Assembly (NCBI RefSeq): GCF_000346465.2
Contig: NC_034010.1
Span: 1,870,065 to 1,934,064, forward strand
DNA: 64,000 nucleotides
Reading direction: 5' to 3'
From: Prunus persica
Taxonomy: Eukaryota > Streptophyta > Magnoliopsida > Rosales > Rosaceae
How positions within the stretch are numbered: the first letter of the stretch is position 1; each line of letters opens with the position of its first letter. The position numbers and the translations under genes were made by a program. The notes beneath the pieces are model-generated. The model worked only from the letters and a program-made list of their open reading frames with translations. It made no database searches and was not told the DNA's origin. Shown piece after piece: positions 22,740 to 33,900 of this stretch.

Positions 22740-23645
22740 ACATCCCACAACTTCCAGCTGAACCAATGATAGCCATGGTCAATCCTTGGCCATTCGCCCA
22801 ATGGGGACTTGACCTCATTGGACCTATGCCTGAGGGCAATGGCCAGGTCAAGTATGTAGCTGTAGTTGTGGACTACTTCACCAAATGGGCTGAAGCTGAA
22901 GCTTTAGCTACCATCATTGTAGCTCGCATCGAAACATTTGTCTAGCAGAATATCGTATGTCGCTTCGGCATCCCTCACACCATTGTCACAGGTAACGGCC
23001 GGTAATTTGACAATGCGAAATTTAAGCAATTTTGTTCCAACCTCAAGATACATCTTTGCTTCGCCTCCCCAGCCCATCCTCAATTCAATGGCCAGGTTGA
23101 AGCCGTGAACAAAATCATCAAGAAGACTCTGAAGACTAAACTTGACAAACCCAAGGGTTGTTGGCTAGAGCTACTCCCAGAGGTTCTCTGGTCCTACCGG
23201 ACCACCTTTCGTACCTCCACAGGGGAACGCCTTTCTCTCTATCCTTTGGTACCGAAGCCGTGGCACCCGTGGAGATTAGCCAGCCCACATACCGAACCTC
23301 TATTTACAATGCCGAAGCCAATGACTAGCAGTTAGCCCTGAACCTCGACTTCATTGACAAGCTTAGTGACCAATCCAACATGCGCAACATCGCCTACAAA
23401 CAGCGTATCACCAAGTACTATGACTCCCAAGTCAAACCTCGTGCTTTCAAGAATGGGGATTGGGACATGCGCAAGGTTTTCTTGGCCACCAAAAACCCTA
23501 CTGAAGGTACCTTGGGTCCTACATGGGAAGGTCCTTATGAGATTACCAAAGTCTGCCGCCCCGACATTTATCAGCTTCGCAATCCCAAGGCCAAGACTTT
23601 GGCTCATTCTTGGAATGTTGATCACCTCAAGTACTACTATAAGTA
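22740..23645 (+). pseudogene. Ty3/gypsy integrase, catalytic Asp lost
   Basis: The frame reads FAQWGLDLIGPMPEGNG (first catalytic Asp), then VKYVAVVVDYFTKWAEAEA, a TAG at 22943, RFGIPHTIVTGNGR and a TAA at 23003. The block HPQFNGQVEAVNKIIK carries the catalytic Glu and is followed by WSYRTTFRTSTG. At 22991-22993 the codon is GGT (Gly) where the family has Asp, so the DDE triad is broken even apart from the stops. After a disturbed stretch (23230-23325, TAG at 23325) the C-terminal tail runs 23328-23645 (LGPTWEGPYEITKV, NVDHLKYYYK) to a natural stop. Confidence 0.87.
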
Positions 23646-23946
23646 AACACACCTAGACCCTAGGACATTATGTTTTCTTAGACTTTGGTCTTAAGCCTTG
23701 ACTCGACCGTCTCTTGTACCTTTCGCCGTTCGGCACTTATCGAATGAAACGCCTGACTTTGGCTCATTCCTATCTATCACATGATTATCATTTTGTTAGC
23801 ACAATTGATATAAAACAAAACAAGTCTAATATCATAGCAAATCAAAGTAACTTTACCTCATGGCAAGGCTAAATGTTCATACAAAACCAACAATAGACAC
23901 TACTATCCCAACAATAACTAAAGTACATAAGTCAGGAAGAGGCCTT
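23646..23946 (+). other. Gypsy 3' non-coding segment between integrase and antisense ORF
   Basis: No coding signal on either strand. Contains the word ttcgccgttcggc, a relative of the palindromes found further downstream. Confidence 0.5.
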
Positions 23947-26181
23947 TAGGTCTTGGAAGGTGGTAGATCTGTGGCGACTGGCTTTGGAGTGACCTCGGTA
24001 GCAGGACTAGCTGAAGGAGGCTTGTCACTCCTATCGAAGTTGATCTCAACCGAATGGTTGAACTTCGCCAAGGTCTCCTCCCAATAAAGCTGCTCATCTA
24101 CCAATCGGTCCATGATATAACTGCGCAGCTCCTCTGAAGTTCGAAACGACTCGACCTTTTTGGCTCACGCAGCAGCTATCTCTTCGGCCTTCGACCGCTT
24201 CAGCACCTCCATTTCTCTGGCTAGCACCATCTTCTGCAACAGCAGGGCGTTCTTCTCTCGGATGGCCTTTTACGCCTCTACTATCTTGTCCTTGGCTATC
24301 TCATCGCGCCTCTTCAACCTCTGAATCTCCTTATCTGCCTTAGCTATATTGACATACATCTCGCCAAAGGCCTGCAAAACAAGGCACATCAGTCATAGCA
24401 AACCAGAATGATAAGAACAAATTCATAAACAGATATAACTTACATAAGCAAAAGTTAGGATCGGCTTCTGGGCCGATCTACGAAGGAAGAGGTCTGCATC
24501 CTCGCCAGAGCCTCGGGGTCACTTTTCACGCCTTCCAGGAAAACGTTCACCAAAGGTACCTCATGCCGATGCATGGCTAGGTTCACCTCCTTCTTTTGCC
24601 GACACAGCTTGCCGAAGTCTACCTTCTCCACCCCCTCAGTAAAAACATCCTTCATACCAAAGGGAGCTTCGACGGCACCTGTAGATCAAAAGGAGGAAGC
24701 CTCGGCCTCGGCCTCAGCCCCGTCCCTATCACACTCTGGCGAGCTTCCTCCAACGCTTTCTTCTTCCCCATCACATCGACAACTAGCCCATCATCGTCAT
24801 CTCTATGTCACTTTCTAGTCGCCTGCTTGGCACCCCCTTCTTCGCCTTCTTGGCTCGAGACTCCCTCAGTCGCTTCTGCATCTCAGCCTCATCAATATCC
24901 ACAACTACCTTCATATCTCCCTTTATAACACCAGCCACTGCACATCAAAAGCTAAGTTAGTCACAACCACAAAAAGGAATCAGAAGACAAACAACAAAGG
25001 TAACCCAGGAACTTACTCCCTTGCAAGAGTCTGGACTCAAACATATTCTTCTGGGTGACTAAGTTTTGGTACTCCTACTCAGTCTCTGATAGCAACAGCC
25101 TCACCTTCTCAACTTCGCTTTCCTTCTCCTCTGAAATAGGCCCCCACTTGACCGAACCTGCAAGAAAGTTTATATACTACTTAGCCATTTATACTTGCAA
25201 AAGCAAACAATGGAGAACCAGGGATGAAAGCAATTCAAACACAACAAAACAACAAACAGTCTTAAAGGATGGGGCCAAGGACCTATAGATTGGAAGTGGG
25301 TAAGAATGTGTTTGGTGACGGTCTTCCTGGGCGAACACTCCCAATCACCATAGGCCAAACACCACCTGTTCCTCCAGGATTTCTAAGTAGAAGGCATCCG
25401 ACTAATGAAATAACCCCTCTCTTTTGCCTTTCGGCAATTGGCTTGTACCCAGCCAAAATTTCTTTGTTGCTTCAAAATGGAGTACAAATACATGAATTGC
25501 TCAAATGTTGGCTCCTCCAATCCGGCCAACTATCAAGCAATGTAAACCCCATGCAGAAGAATCCAAAAGTTGGGATTATATTGCCCCGGCGCATACCCCA
25601 GCTTGGCCAACATCATCTGCACCCAAGGATGAAATGGTAGTCTGAAGCTATGCTGGTACATATCCGTAAAAATCAGCATACATCCCTCCAGAGGATATCT
25701 AACCACATCAACAATAGTGGGTAACCTCAAGCCCACCGAGGGTGGGACACTAAATTCTGTCCGAAGCTAGGCCAAATTTACCTATTTAAATGTATTCGGC
25801 CTTGCCAAAGGGACACCAACCCGTATGTCCACTCCCTATGAAGCTGAAGCCACAGCTACGCCCATAGACCCCGACGGCGATGCCTGATTGCTCAAGCCCA
25901 CCTCTGGTGTATGAGGCAAGGCTAGAACTCGGTCAGCTATAACCTCTAACTCTTTGTAATTCCTTTGCATCTCTTTGTACTCAACCTTCCAAGAGTCTAT
26001 TGATGGCTCACCCCTCTCACCCTCATGCACTACCATCCTACTTTTTATAACACCTTCTACCACACCCTATGTTTGGGAACTCTCACCTTCGGAACACAAA
26101 TATAGGCTTGGCTCATCACTTGCAGTATCTTCCCCACCAAAGGCAGGGGGTCATGACTTTCTCTAGTAGAACTTTCAGACA
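23947..26181 (-). pseudogene. Spliced antisense ORF of the gypsy element (Transposase_28-like)
   Basis: On the strand opposite to gag-pol, reading from about 26181 to 23947. The first part starts MSESSTRESHDPLPL. The middle (25736-25260) reads FRLPFHPWVQMMLAKLGYAP, YNPNFWILLHGVYIA, EEPTFEQFMYLYS and SWRNRWCLAYGDWE, resembling the plant 'putative gypsy type transposon' family (PF04195), also seen in antisense ORFs of Tat elements. The last part is a predicted coiled coil (EIQRLKRRDEIAKDKI, MEVLKRSKAEEIAAA) ending in PPSKT-stop. Introns look real: for example, donor gtaagttat near 24443 and acceptor tttgcag near 24373. Stops, some of CAG-to-TAG type, interrupt it. A TATA-like TTTATAAATAGG lies upstream near 26531-26542 on the same strand. 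Function of such ORFs is unknown. Confidence 0.65.
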
Positions 26182-26530
26182 TCTACAATATGCAGAAACA
26201 AGGAAAAGGAACTAACGCACATGCAAGAAGGATCGAAACATACATTCAACAAGTTCATATCAATATTCAAGGTGTTCATTAAGTTCATAATCATATTCAA
26301 GGTGTTCATTCTAGTCTTCAACATGTTCATACCAAAAAGGACATTTCAATTGAAAAGTTCAAGGGAAATGAGGTCTAACCTTGTTTGCACCACCACGAAA
26401 AAGACGCCGGAAATCACCTTGGCCACAGCACCACCACCAGTGTATCTCGCCGGAATTTCCTCCTCTCTTTCTCACTTTCTAGAAATGTTTCTCAAAGCCT
26501 CAAGTATGATACCTTCATCACCCCATGTTC

Positions 26531-26542
26531 CTATTTATAAAG
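26531..26542 (-). promoter_or_regulatory. Antisense TATA box for the element's antisense ORF
   Basis: Minus-strand CTTTATAAATAGGAAC lies about 350 bases before the putative antisense start codon; it closely resembles the TATA context of the sense LTR at 29104 (CTATAAATAGGGAAC). Confidence 0.5.
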
Positions 26543-26687
26543 AATCAAGGGTATCGAGGCCTTGGTTCACGGAAAAACCCTAGTACCCTTTCACCTTCCC
26601 TCTCAAAATCCTTGTACCTGCTCCACAATTTGAAATTCAAATTTGAAATTCCCAAAAAAATAAAAAACAGACCGGAATTTGAAAAGG

Positions 26688-28499
26688 CCTTGCCGAACGA
26701 CAGGTACCGTGTAGAAGCAATAGGGACTCGCAGGAACAACCCTACAATACGAATTGAATAGCTCAAGAACCCATAGGCCCAGACCCACGAAGGTGCTTGC
26801 ACAAATACAAAGGCCCAGCCCAAAATCCTACAAAAACTAAGCTTGCCAAACGGCAAGGATTCTGCGTAACCCCCTGCAAAGCCCAAAAACCCTTCCATGT
26901 TCCCTTGCCCGATATAAAGCTAAGCACGGTTCGTCAAGACCACCCTTGCCGAACGGCAAGGATAATGCCAAGGAGAATGGATGCCCAAAATGCAGCTCCA
27001 ATTTTCCTCTCCTTACCGAAGGAATTGTCTATACACCCAACAAAAAATAATACCCACCTTGCCGAACGGCAAGGGCCATGCAGAAAAGAAATGGACTCGA
27101 AAGGTACCTACCTTGATGATTGCCGAAGACCCCATAAGATATGCTTCAAATTTTCCCAATCCACCCTTGCCAAACGGCAAGGGTTGAGCAGAAGCAATTG
27201 GGGGCACCTCTCACAGCTTTCACTCCTTGAGAAATCTTCCTAAGTCCAGGCTCAGCCCGGCTCCAAAGCAAATCCAGCTCCAGACCCTGTCAAAGTTTCA
27301 CAAGATTTTTTCATACTGAATGTACAAATTGGCCTTGCTGAATGGCTAGGCCAATGAAGAAAAATAAGGGGGCTCACGAAAACCTACTTGCCGAATTTTG
27401 ATGGGCTCCAAGGCCACCTCCCGATGCCTTTTGTGGGGGCTCGTGATTCACCAACGAAGAAGATGAAAGACCCAGGCCAAACTGGACCTCTTGCCGAATG
27501 GTAAGTAGGACCCGAAAATAAAAAATCCCAAATCACACGCTGTGCTCACCTACGATGACCCACTGGCAACGACACACCTTAGCTCAAAAAATTTCAATCC
27601 TCTCTTGTCGTTCGGCAAGGGCCTTACTGAAGTCGGGGGACTCGAAAGCCTCTTACCAACACTGACTGTCGAAACCCGACACCTGCCAATGAGCAGGCTT
27701 ATGCCTGGCCCTTTGTCGAAGAACGTAAACAAGCCTGTACTTGCTGAACCTTCAAATCTCGTATTCGAACGAGCAAACACCCAGCCTTGCCCATGGACCA
27801 GCTCAAAAGCACCCTCCTTCCGAATATGCCTCCATAGCCTAGCTCTTGTCGAGGATCCTAAGACCCGGCCTGTGCACCCAAGCCTTGCCGAATCTGCCTT
27901 CTTCAAAAGTAGATCTTGCCGAACCCACCCTTCTTCCTAATCAGCCCACCTTCGTTCCGAGGGATCACATGCAACCGGCCCCAAAATATCACCCTTGCCA
28001 AACGACAATAATTATGCTGAAGGTATACTGCTAAAGTCGAGACCCTTGTTGCAGATTTTATATGCAGCTCCATTTGTAAACCCTAGCCTTTACACATGCC
28101 ACGGCCCAAGCCCAAGGCTCCCCACTCCAGGCCCTTACCGAAAGCCTCAAATAGTTTGAATCCCTAAAAAATATATTGTCAAGACAGCTGAGTCTTTTGC
28201 CAACAAAAAAAGGCCTAGCTTGACTCCTTGCCGAGGCTTCCAAGCTCCAGCCCAAGAAGTTCGTCCAGATTTTCGTCTCCTAAATAGCCAACACCTTGCC
28301 GAAGGCACCCTTGCTTTGCAAATTTTTTTTGTTTTTTACCCTTGCAGAACGGCAAGGGCTGTGTAACGGCTAATGAGCACTTGCCCCTCTTTTGCAAAAA
28401 AAGATAAAAAAGAAGAAAAAGGAGACGGGCCAGGCGTGTGCTGAAGTAGGGGAAGCCTCACAAGAATCCATAACTATTGGACCTTGCCGAACGGCAAGG
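26688..28499. repeat. Field of CCTTGCCGAACGGCAAGG palindromes
   Basis: An 18-mer of two 8-base inverted arms around a 2-base centre recurs about eleven times in 1.8 kb. Exact copies are at 26944-26961, 27057-27074 and 28482-28499. One- or two-change copies are at 26841-26858, 27165-27182, 27603-27620 (centre TT, so opposite orientation) and 28340-28357. Weaker ones are at 26688, 27333, 27489 and 27993, plus several left halves (ccttgccgaa) between 27889 and 28600. Flanking sequences are mostly different, so this is not a simple tandem array. Confidence 0.85.
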
Positions 28500-29049
28500 C
28501 CTACGCTCAGGCTATGACCCCGCATCATTGCTCTTACAATTCTCCTTGCCGAAAGACTGGAAAACCAATTTTAAGGGGTCACCTACATTCTCCTTGCCGA
28601 ACACGCAGGTACCCAGCTACCAACAGTTCTGGAAGCTCACACATTCTTCTATCTCCTTGTCAGGAGCCCAGTCGAATGGCAAGACCTATGCAACTCTCGC
28701 TCAGCCTAGCAACTAGGCCATATCTTCCAAGTGACGATGCAACTTCTAGCTTGCCAACTTGGGGGACTAGGGAATGCCCTACGGCTCCCACGGAATCTGG
28801 AATGCTTAGTCATGATTACACAAAATCTCACAAGTTCCCAACCCAAAAGTTACTCATTGACCGCGAACTTGGATGACTACTGTTTACGCCATAATCAACC
28901 GAGCATATCCAGCATCAAAACGACTAGCACCAAGACAGACACGCTTTCTTCCCTGCCGAAGGAAGACGGTCTTCTGGAATGGCAGAACACCTGCCGAAGC
29001 TCTCGACTGCCGAACCTAATCTCTAAGACAAGTGTTACCACCATAGCAA

Positions 29050-29111
29050 CTTGCACAAAGTCCCACATCGAAACTTTGTGCAAGACTCCCATTTTCACTT
29101 TCCTATAAATA
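29050..29111 (+). promoter_or_regulatory. LTR promoter: USE-like motif in a 12-bp hairpin, plus TATA box
   Basis: CTTGCACAAAGT (29050-29061) and ACTTTGTGCAAG (29073-29084) are perfect inverted arms around 11 bases. The loop region holds GTCCCACATCG (29060-29070), equal to the plant snRNA upstream sequence element RTCCCACATCG. CTATAAATA follows at 29103-29111, leaving 33 bases between USE and TATA, the spacing used by pol II snRNA genes. Downstream sequence is not an snRNA; it is the end of the gypsy LTR. Confidence 0.65.
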
Positions 29112-29361
29112 GGGAACAATACCCAAGTAAAAAGGGTAACTATTTTCTCACATTTACTGTTACTCTGCCAAAATTACCCTTTATAACTGATTTAAGCATT
29201 GGAGAGCCTTCGGCAGGCACCACACCGGTGTCTGAAGCTTGATGACTGCTTCTTCCACTTTGTCTTTTGCAGGTTCTCCCCATTCCGAAGGTCCTCACCT
29301 TCTCCCTTGCTGAAGACTCTCCACTCCTCTCTAAGTTGACCTCCCAAAAAGAGCATCAACA

Positions 29362-29522
29362 ATGGTGATTTGGGTTGCAATTGCTAGCTTGATGCTGGCT
29401 GTTTCAGTAGCAGTTGGCACTCCTGAAGCTGCTCCTAGCCCATCTGCAGCACCTATCATGTCATTACATCAGTTCCGTCGATTCTGATTGGTGTTTTGGG
29501 CTTCATTATGTATCTCTTTTAA
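29362..29522 (+). pseudogene. Arabinogalactan-peptide-like gene remnant next to the LTR end
   Basis: From ATG 29362 the frame gives a hydrophobic signal-like start (MVIWVAIASLMLAVSVAVG) and a short Ala/Pro/Ser stretch (EAAPSPSAAP). Another frame from 29463 gives VPSILIGVLGFIMYLF and a stop at 29520-29522, a C-terminal hydrophobic tail as in GPI-anchored AG-peptides. The two frames are offset by one base, so one indel separates them. The gypsy LTR appears to end exactly at the start codon, so the 5' part and promoter are lost. A likely poly(A) signal aataaa is at about 29685. Assignment to AG-peptides rests on architecture only. Confidence 0.4.
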
Positions 29523-30290
29523 TGTGTCCTACGCTATATATCCTTTGGTTTAGGCTTTATGAAAGATTATCATGATCGTGTTGCTGTTGTTGTTGGCTCT
29601 TCTGATCGATGTGTAAAAGTATTTGAATGTTAGAAATTCCATATATATATGGCTTTCCCATATATTGTTGTAATATTCCATAGTAAATAAAGGTTGAATT
29701 AATTCTATGTTATGCACAGCGGTGTTTGTTTTATTTATTTATACAAGAGATATTGAGAAAGAGAGACTTGGACATATAATCTCAAGTGTGTATGGGTAAC
29801 TCCTCTTAACTACTTGAGTTACAAGCATCTTATATTGTACTCATAAGTTTGGAGACAAGTAGCATTAATCTTACTTTCCTTTCTTACTAAATTTAGCTAA
29901 AATAACCTTAAAAATCATGAAAATTTTCATTATCTTTTGTTCTTCTTGTCGAAATACGAAATTTTTGACAAAAAAGAAAGAAGATTTGGTGTGCAACAGA
30001 GGAAGAGGAAGCCAAAATGCTTGCCAAAGAAAAGAAAAACAACGGCAGAGGAGAAAAATGATCCACTTTCTCTCCATAAATGTAGGGAGCAAAAAGTTTG
30101 TTAGCCAAATTAGGGAGTTGTTGAGGTTCATTTAGTAGATTTTCCTCCAAAACTTCATATTTTGACTAATTAAGAAGTTGATATTAATATAAAATCACAT
30201 ATTCATCTGGGCCTCGCCCCTATATGTAACTGGGCCCAAAATCGAGGCCCAATGGATAAATAGGCCGAAATTCTTTCTTGGGATATACTA
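29523..30290. other. Intergenic
   Basis: 3' flank of the AG-peptide remnant, then AT-rich DNA. Short frames on both strands at 29871-30150 show no recognisable family. Confidence 0.4.
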
Positions 30291-30971
30291 GTGATTTGCC
30301 CCCTGAACTTGTACCTAACTTTCGATTGACCCATATCTTTTTTTTTTAGAAAATTAAGGATATGAGGACAAAATGGTCATTTTGTACATTAAAAATGAAT
30401 AAAAAATAAAAAATAAAGTAAAAACCAGAAATTTCAAATAATATTCTCTCTCTCTCTCTCTCTCTCTCTTTTTCTTTTTGCAGATGTAGATGAAGAAAAC
30501 CCAAGGGGGACGGGGTTGGCGGACTGGTGGAGGGAAAAAAACAGAAGGGAGGAGGTGAGGGCAAAGGTCTGTGGGGTGGGGGATTGATTTGGTTTGTGGT
30601 CATGGGGAATGGGAGGAGAAGAACAACTCATAGGAGAAGGGGGGTAGGCTGGGTTTGGAGGATGAAAATACATAATGGGGAGGTGGGGGGAAGGGTCTGT
30701 GGGGGTAGGGGATTGGTCTGGGGGTAAAGGATGGTGGTCATGGGGGAATGGGAGGAGGAAGGGAGGAGATGGAAGGGGTTGGCATTAGGTTTACTCTTTT
30801 TCTTCAATATTCTCCAAAAAAATAATTTTTAACTGAAAATTGAATGAAATGTTGAGAATTTAGACGGTAAGGGAGAAATTGACAAACAAGAAGAAGTTCA
30901 TGTCCTTAATTTTTTAAATAAAAAAGAATAGGGAGTAAATTGAAAGCTATGTACAAATTCAGGCAAATCAC
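30291..30971. mobile_element. Long-TIR element, about 680 bp
   Basis: Left end gtgatttgccccctgaactt... and right end reversed gtgatttgcctgaatttgta... align for about 75 bases as inverted repeats. Sequence of the same family forms the TIRs of the 38770-41397 element (gataatttgcctcttaaacc; acctaactttcgat). Inside are a (CT)n run (30443-30470) and a G-rich tract. No target duplication was recognised at these ends. It lies just upstream of the PIG-N start codon. Confidence 0.6.
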
Positions 30972-33900
30972 CGGTATGAACAATAGGAAAAGACAGACAA
31001 GAGTAAGAGGGAAAGCGTTGAACGACGTTTGTGAGGATCGGAGGGAAAGCGGCGGAGTGAAAACAAGAGAAGCGAGAGATGGGTGGTGGACAGAGAGAGG
31101 TAGGAGAAGGAAGCAACGTAAAAGCAAACGCGAAGAGAAGAAGAAGGACATGGCTGAAGAGGAAAGAGAAATGGCTTGTAGTACTTGGCGTTGTTCTGCA
31201 CGCCGTTTATATGCTCAGCATTTTCGACATCTACTTCAAGTCCCCCATTGTTCATGGCATCGATCTCGTTACCCCTCGTTTCAAAGCCCCGGCAAAACGC
31301 CTCGTTTTACTCGTCGGTACGCCCATTTTCCTTCTCAACTTTACTCTGTTTCTTGTTTGAGTTTGCTTTAAAGCTTTTGAGCTTGTGCTGCAGCTGATGG
31401 TCTGCGAGCTGAAAAATTCTTTGAGTCCGATTCTGAAGTAAAGTTCAGAGCTCCATTTTTAAGAAGCGTGATCGAAGAGAAGGGTCGGTGGGGAGTTTCA
31501 CATCCTCGTCCTCCCACTGAGTCAAGGCCTGGACATGTTTCTATAATTGCTGGGTTCTATGAAGATCCCAGTGCTGTTACTAAAGGTTGATTCTTTTTAC
31601 TTTTTCCTTTTCTTTTTCGCATTCATACAGACGAAAATGGCTTAACTGAAGATACCCAATTCGTTTCGCAGGCTGGAAAGCTAATCCTGTTGAATTTGAT
31701 TCGGTATTTAACCGAAGCCGGCATACTTTCTCTTATGGTAGTCCTGATATAGTTCCAATCTTCTGTGCTGGCTTGCCTCACACCACCTGGAACAGTTACC
31801 CTCATGACTTTGAAGACTTCGCTACTTACTGGTATCTCTGTTCTTTTATTTTTACTTTTCAATTTGCAATTTCTACTATTAAAGTTTACATATTTAGTGA
31901 TTATTACTGTTTTTTTTCCTCCCCTTCAACGCTAATGGTTTAAACAAACATAGACGTGATAATGCTTTAGGTACAAAGATACTACTGCTGTACACTCTGT
32001 TCTGTGGTTCTCACTTTCAGCTAACGCTTTACCAATTTGTATGTGTTAATGCAGATGCTTCCTTTCTGGATGAGTGCTCTTTTGATCAATTTAAGGGACT
32101 TCTGAATAGGTCCAAAGAAGACCCGAAGTTGAAGGAGTTACTTTTACAGGATAATCTTGTCGTATTTTTGCACCTACTTGGCTGTGATTCAAATGGTCAT
32201 GCGCATAGGCCCTCTTCGTCCATTTATCTCAATAATGTTGCGGTTGTTGACAGTATAGCTGAGAGGGTTTATAATCTTCTTGAGGATTATTACAGGGACA
32301 ATCGTACATCATACATATTTACTGCTGATCATGGAATGCATGACAAAGGTTGGCTTTCTTTTACTTTAGAAATTTTTTGCTTCACTTTTTTCACTGAATT
32401 ATTATAAGTTTGATCCTACATCATTTTTTCCCTTATAACGGTTCTTACATGTTATTATTTTACTGATAGGAAGCCATGGAGATGGGCATCCTTCAAACAT
32501 TGATACTCCCCTTGTTGTTTGGGGAGCTGGTGTTAAACATCCCAAGCCAGTCTCCAGCAGCAATCATTCTGATTGTGGCTTTCGTTTTGTTGATGAACAT
32601 ATGCATGAGACGCCAACACCTACAGAATGGGGCCTTCATGGCATTGAAAGGGTGGATGTTAATCAAGCAGATATTGCACCTCTCATGGTTGTCCAATTTG
32701 TTTTCTCGAGTTTTTTTTCCCTTTATAACACCTTCAAGTTTTTCACTCTTATTTGCTGATTGATTTTTCTGGCAGTCAACTCTTCTTGGTCTGCCATGTC
32801 CTATAAACTCGGTTGGAAGTTTACCCCTTGATTACATAGACATGATAAAGGTATAGTCAACTGGTTTGAAGGTGGATTTCTTGTCTTTGGTTTAAAGGAT
32901 GTAAAATATGTTATCCCTTATATCTTCGCCAGCATAAGTATATTCTATTTGGTTAGTTCTGCTGGTTCAACTAGATTATAAATGGCTAGACAACTGAGAT
33001 TTCCTTTTTGTTTCATTGTCCAGGAAGATGAAGTCGAAGCTGTGGTTGCCAACACGAAGCGAATTCTCAACCAGTTTCTTTGGAAATCACGTATCCTTTG
33101 TCATATGATTATATATCTAAGTGATGAATAAAGAGTGTTTATAAGATAAAGATATTAACAATAGTGTTTTTAAGGATATTCACTATATTCAATTCTACTG
33201 AAGCTTTGAGGAACTAAAGTAGGTAGAGACTGCATATTTAGTAATCTTCGATTTCTTGACAAAATTAGAGACGAAGCAGTCAAATTCGTTATATTTCAAG
33301 CCTTTCAAACCACTGGGCGATTATTCCTCCCTATTGGATAAGATTGAGGATCTAATATCTATTAGAGACTATGCAGCTGCAAGGAAGCTGTCTGAAGATC
33401 TCCAAGTCTTGGCGCTGCAAGGACTTCACTATTTTCAAACTTACGATTGGCTGATGCTCATGACTGTAATTATTCTTGGGTATATTGGTTGGATGACCTA
33501 TATTGTTCTCCATGTGCTGCAATCTTATACTTCATTGGCAGGGTATATGTTTAGAAAGGAGCAAGCAGATCACCAGACAGATAATACCAGAAAAGTAATG
33601 TTTGTGTACGCTTGACCTCTTGTAATCTTTAATAGTGATTTTCAAATTGAAGGAAGGAGTTCACAAATACAGATTTTTTTAAAGAAAAAAAGGAGCTAAA
33701 GTAGAAGTTTGGGAATATATAAGATTTGGATGTCTATAAGGTTTTTTTTTTATTCTCTAGCTATAACTCATTATTTATTGTAGGTACAACTTTGTTGATG
33801 CCTTTTTCTGGGACTACTTTGTATTATACTGTTTAAGGAGCATTCTCCTCCTCTTTACCATTCATACACATCAATGACAGTATTTCTGTGGACACAAATC

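Larger units (their letters stand above)
21067..29361 (+). mobile_element. Degenerate Ty3/gypsy element (probable Tat lineage), no RT
   Basis: Order on the plus strand: gag remnant, CCHC-like motif and protease, integrase, then over 5 kb of 3' sequence with an antisense ORF, iterated palindromes, and an LTR end near 29361 (agagcatcaaca). Reverse transcriptase and RNase H, normally between protease and integrase, are absent: the protease frame ends at 22650 and integrase is recognisable again from about 22760. A long 3' region with an antisense ORF is known for Tat-lineage plant elements. No matching 5' LTR was found. The element cannot move by itself. Confidence 0.8.

Noticed and set aside
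26797..27243. 148-codon plus-strand frame over the palindrome field
   Set aside because: Its repeated LAKRQG/LAERQG words are translations of the palindrome; no independent coding signal.
26688..28499. Repeated palindromes as a CRISPR-like array
   Set aside because: Spacing is irregular (about 80 to 360 bases), flanks are unrelated, and the host is a plant nuclear genome.
29060..29200. A U-snRNA gene after the USE/TATA pair
   Set aside because: The sequence expected at the start does not resemble the known U1, U2, U4 or U5 beginnings, and the context is an LTR.
30527..30727. Gly/Trp-rich plus-strand frame
   Set aside because: G-rich low-complexity tract inside a TIR element; no start context or homology.
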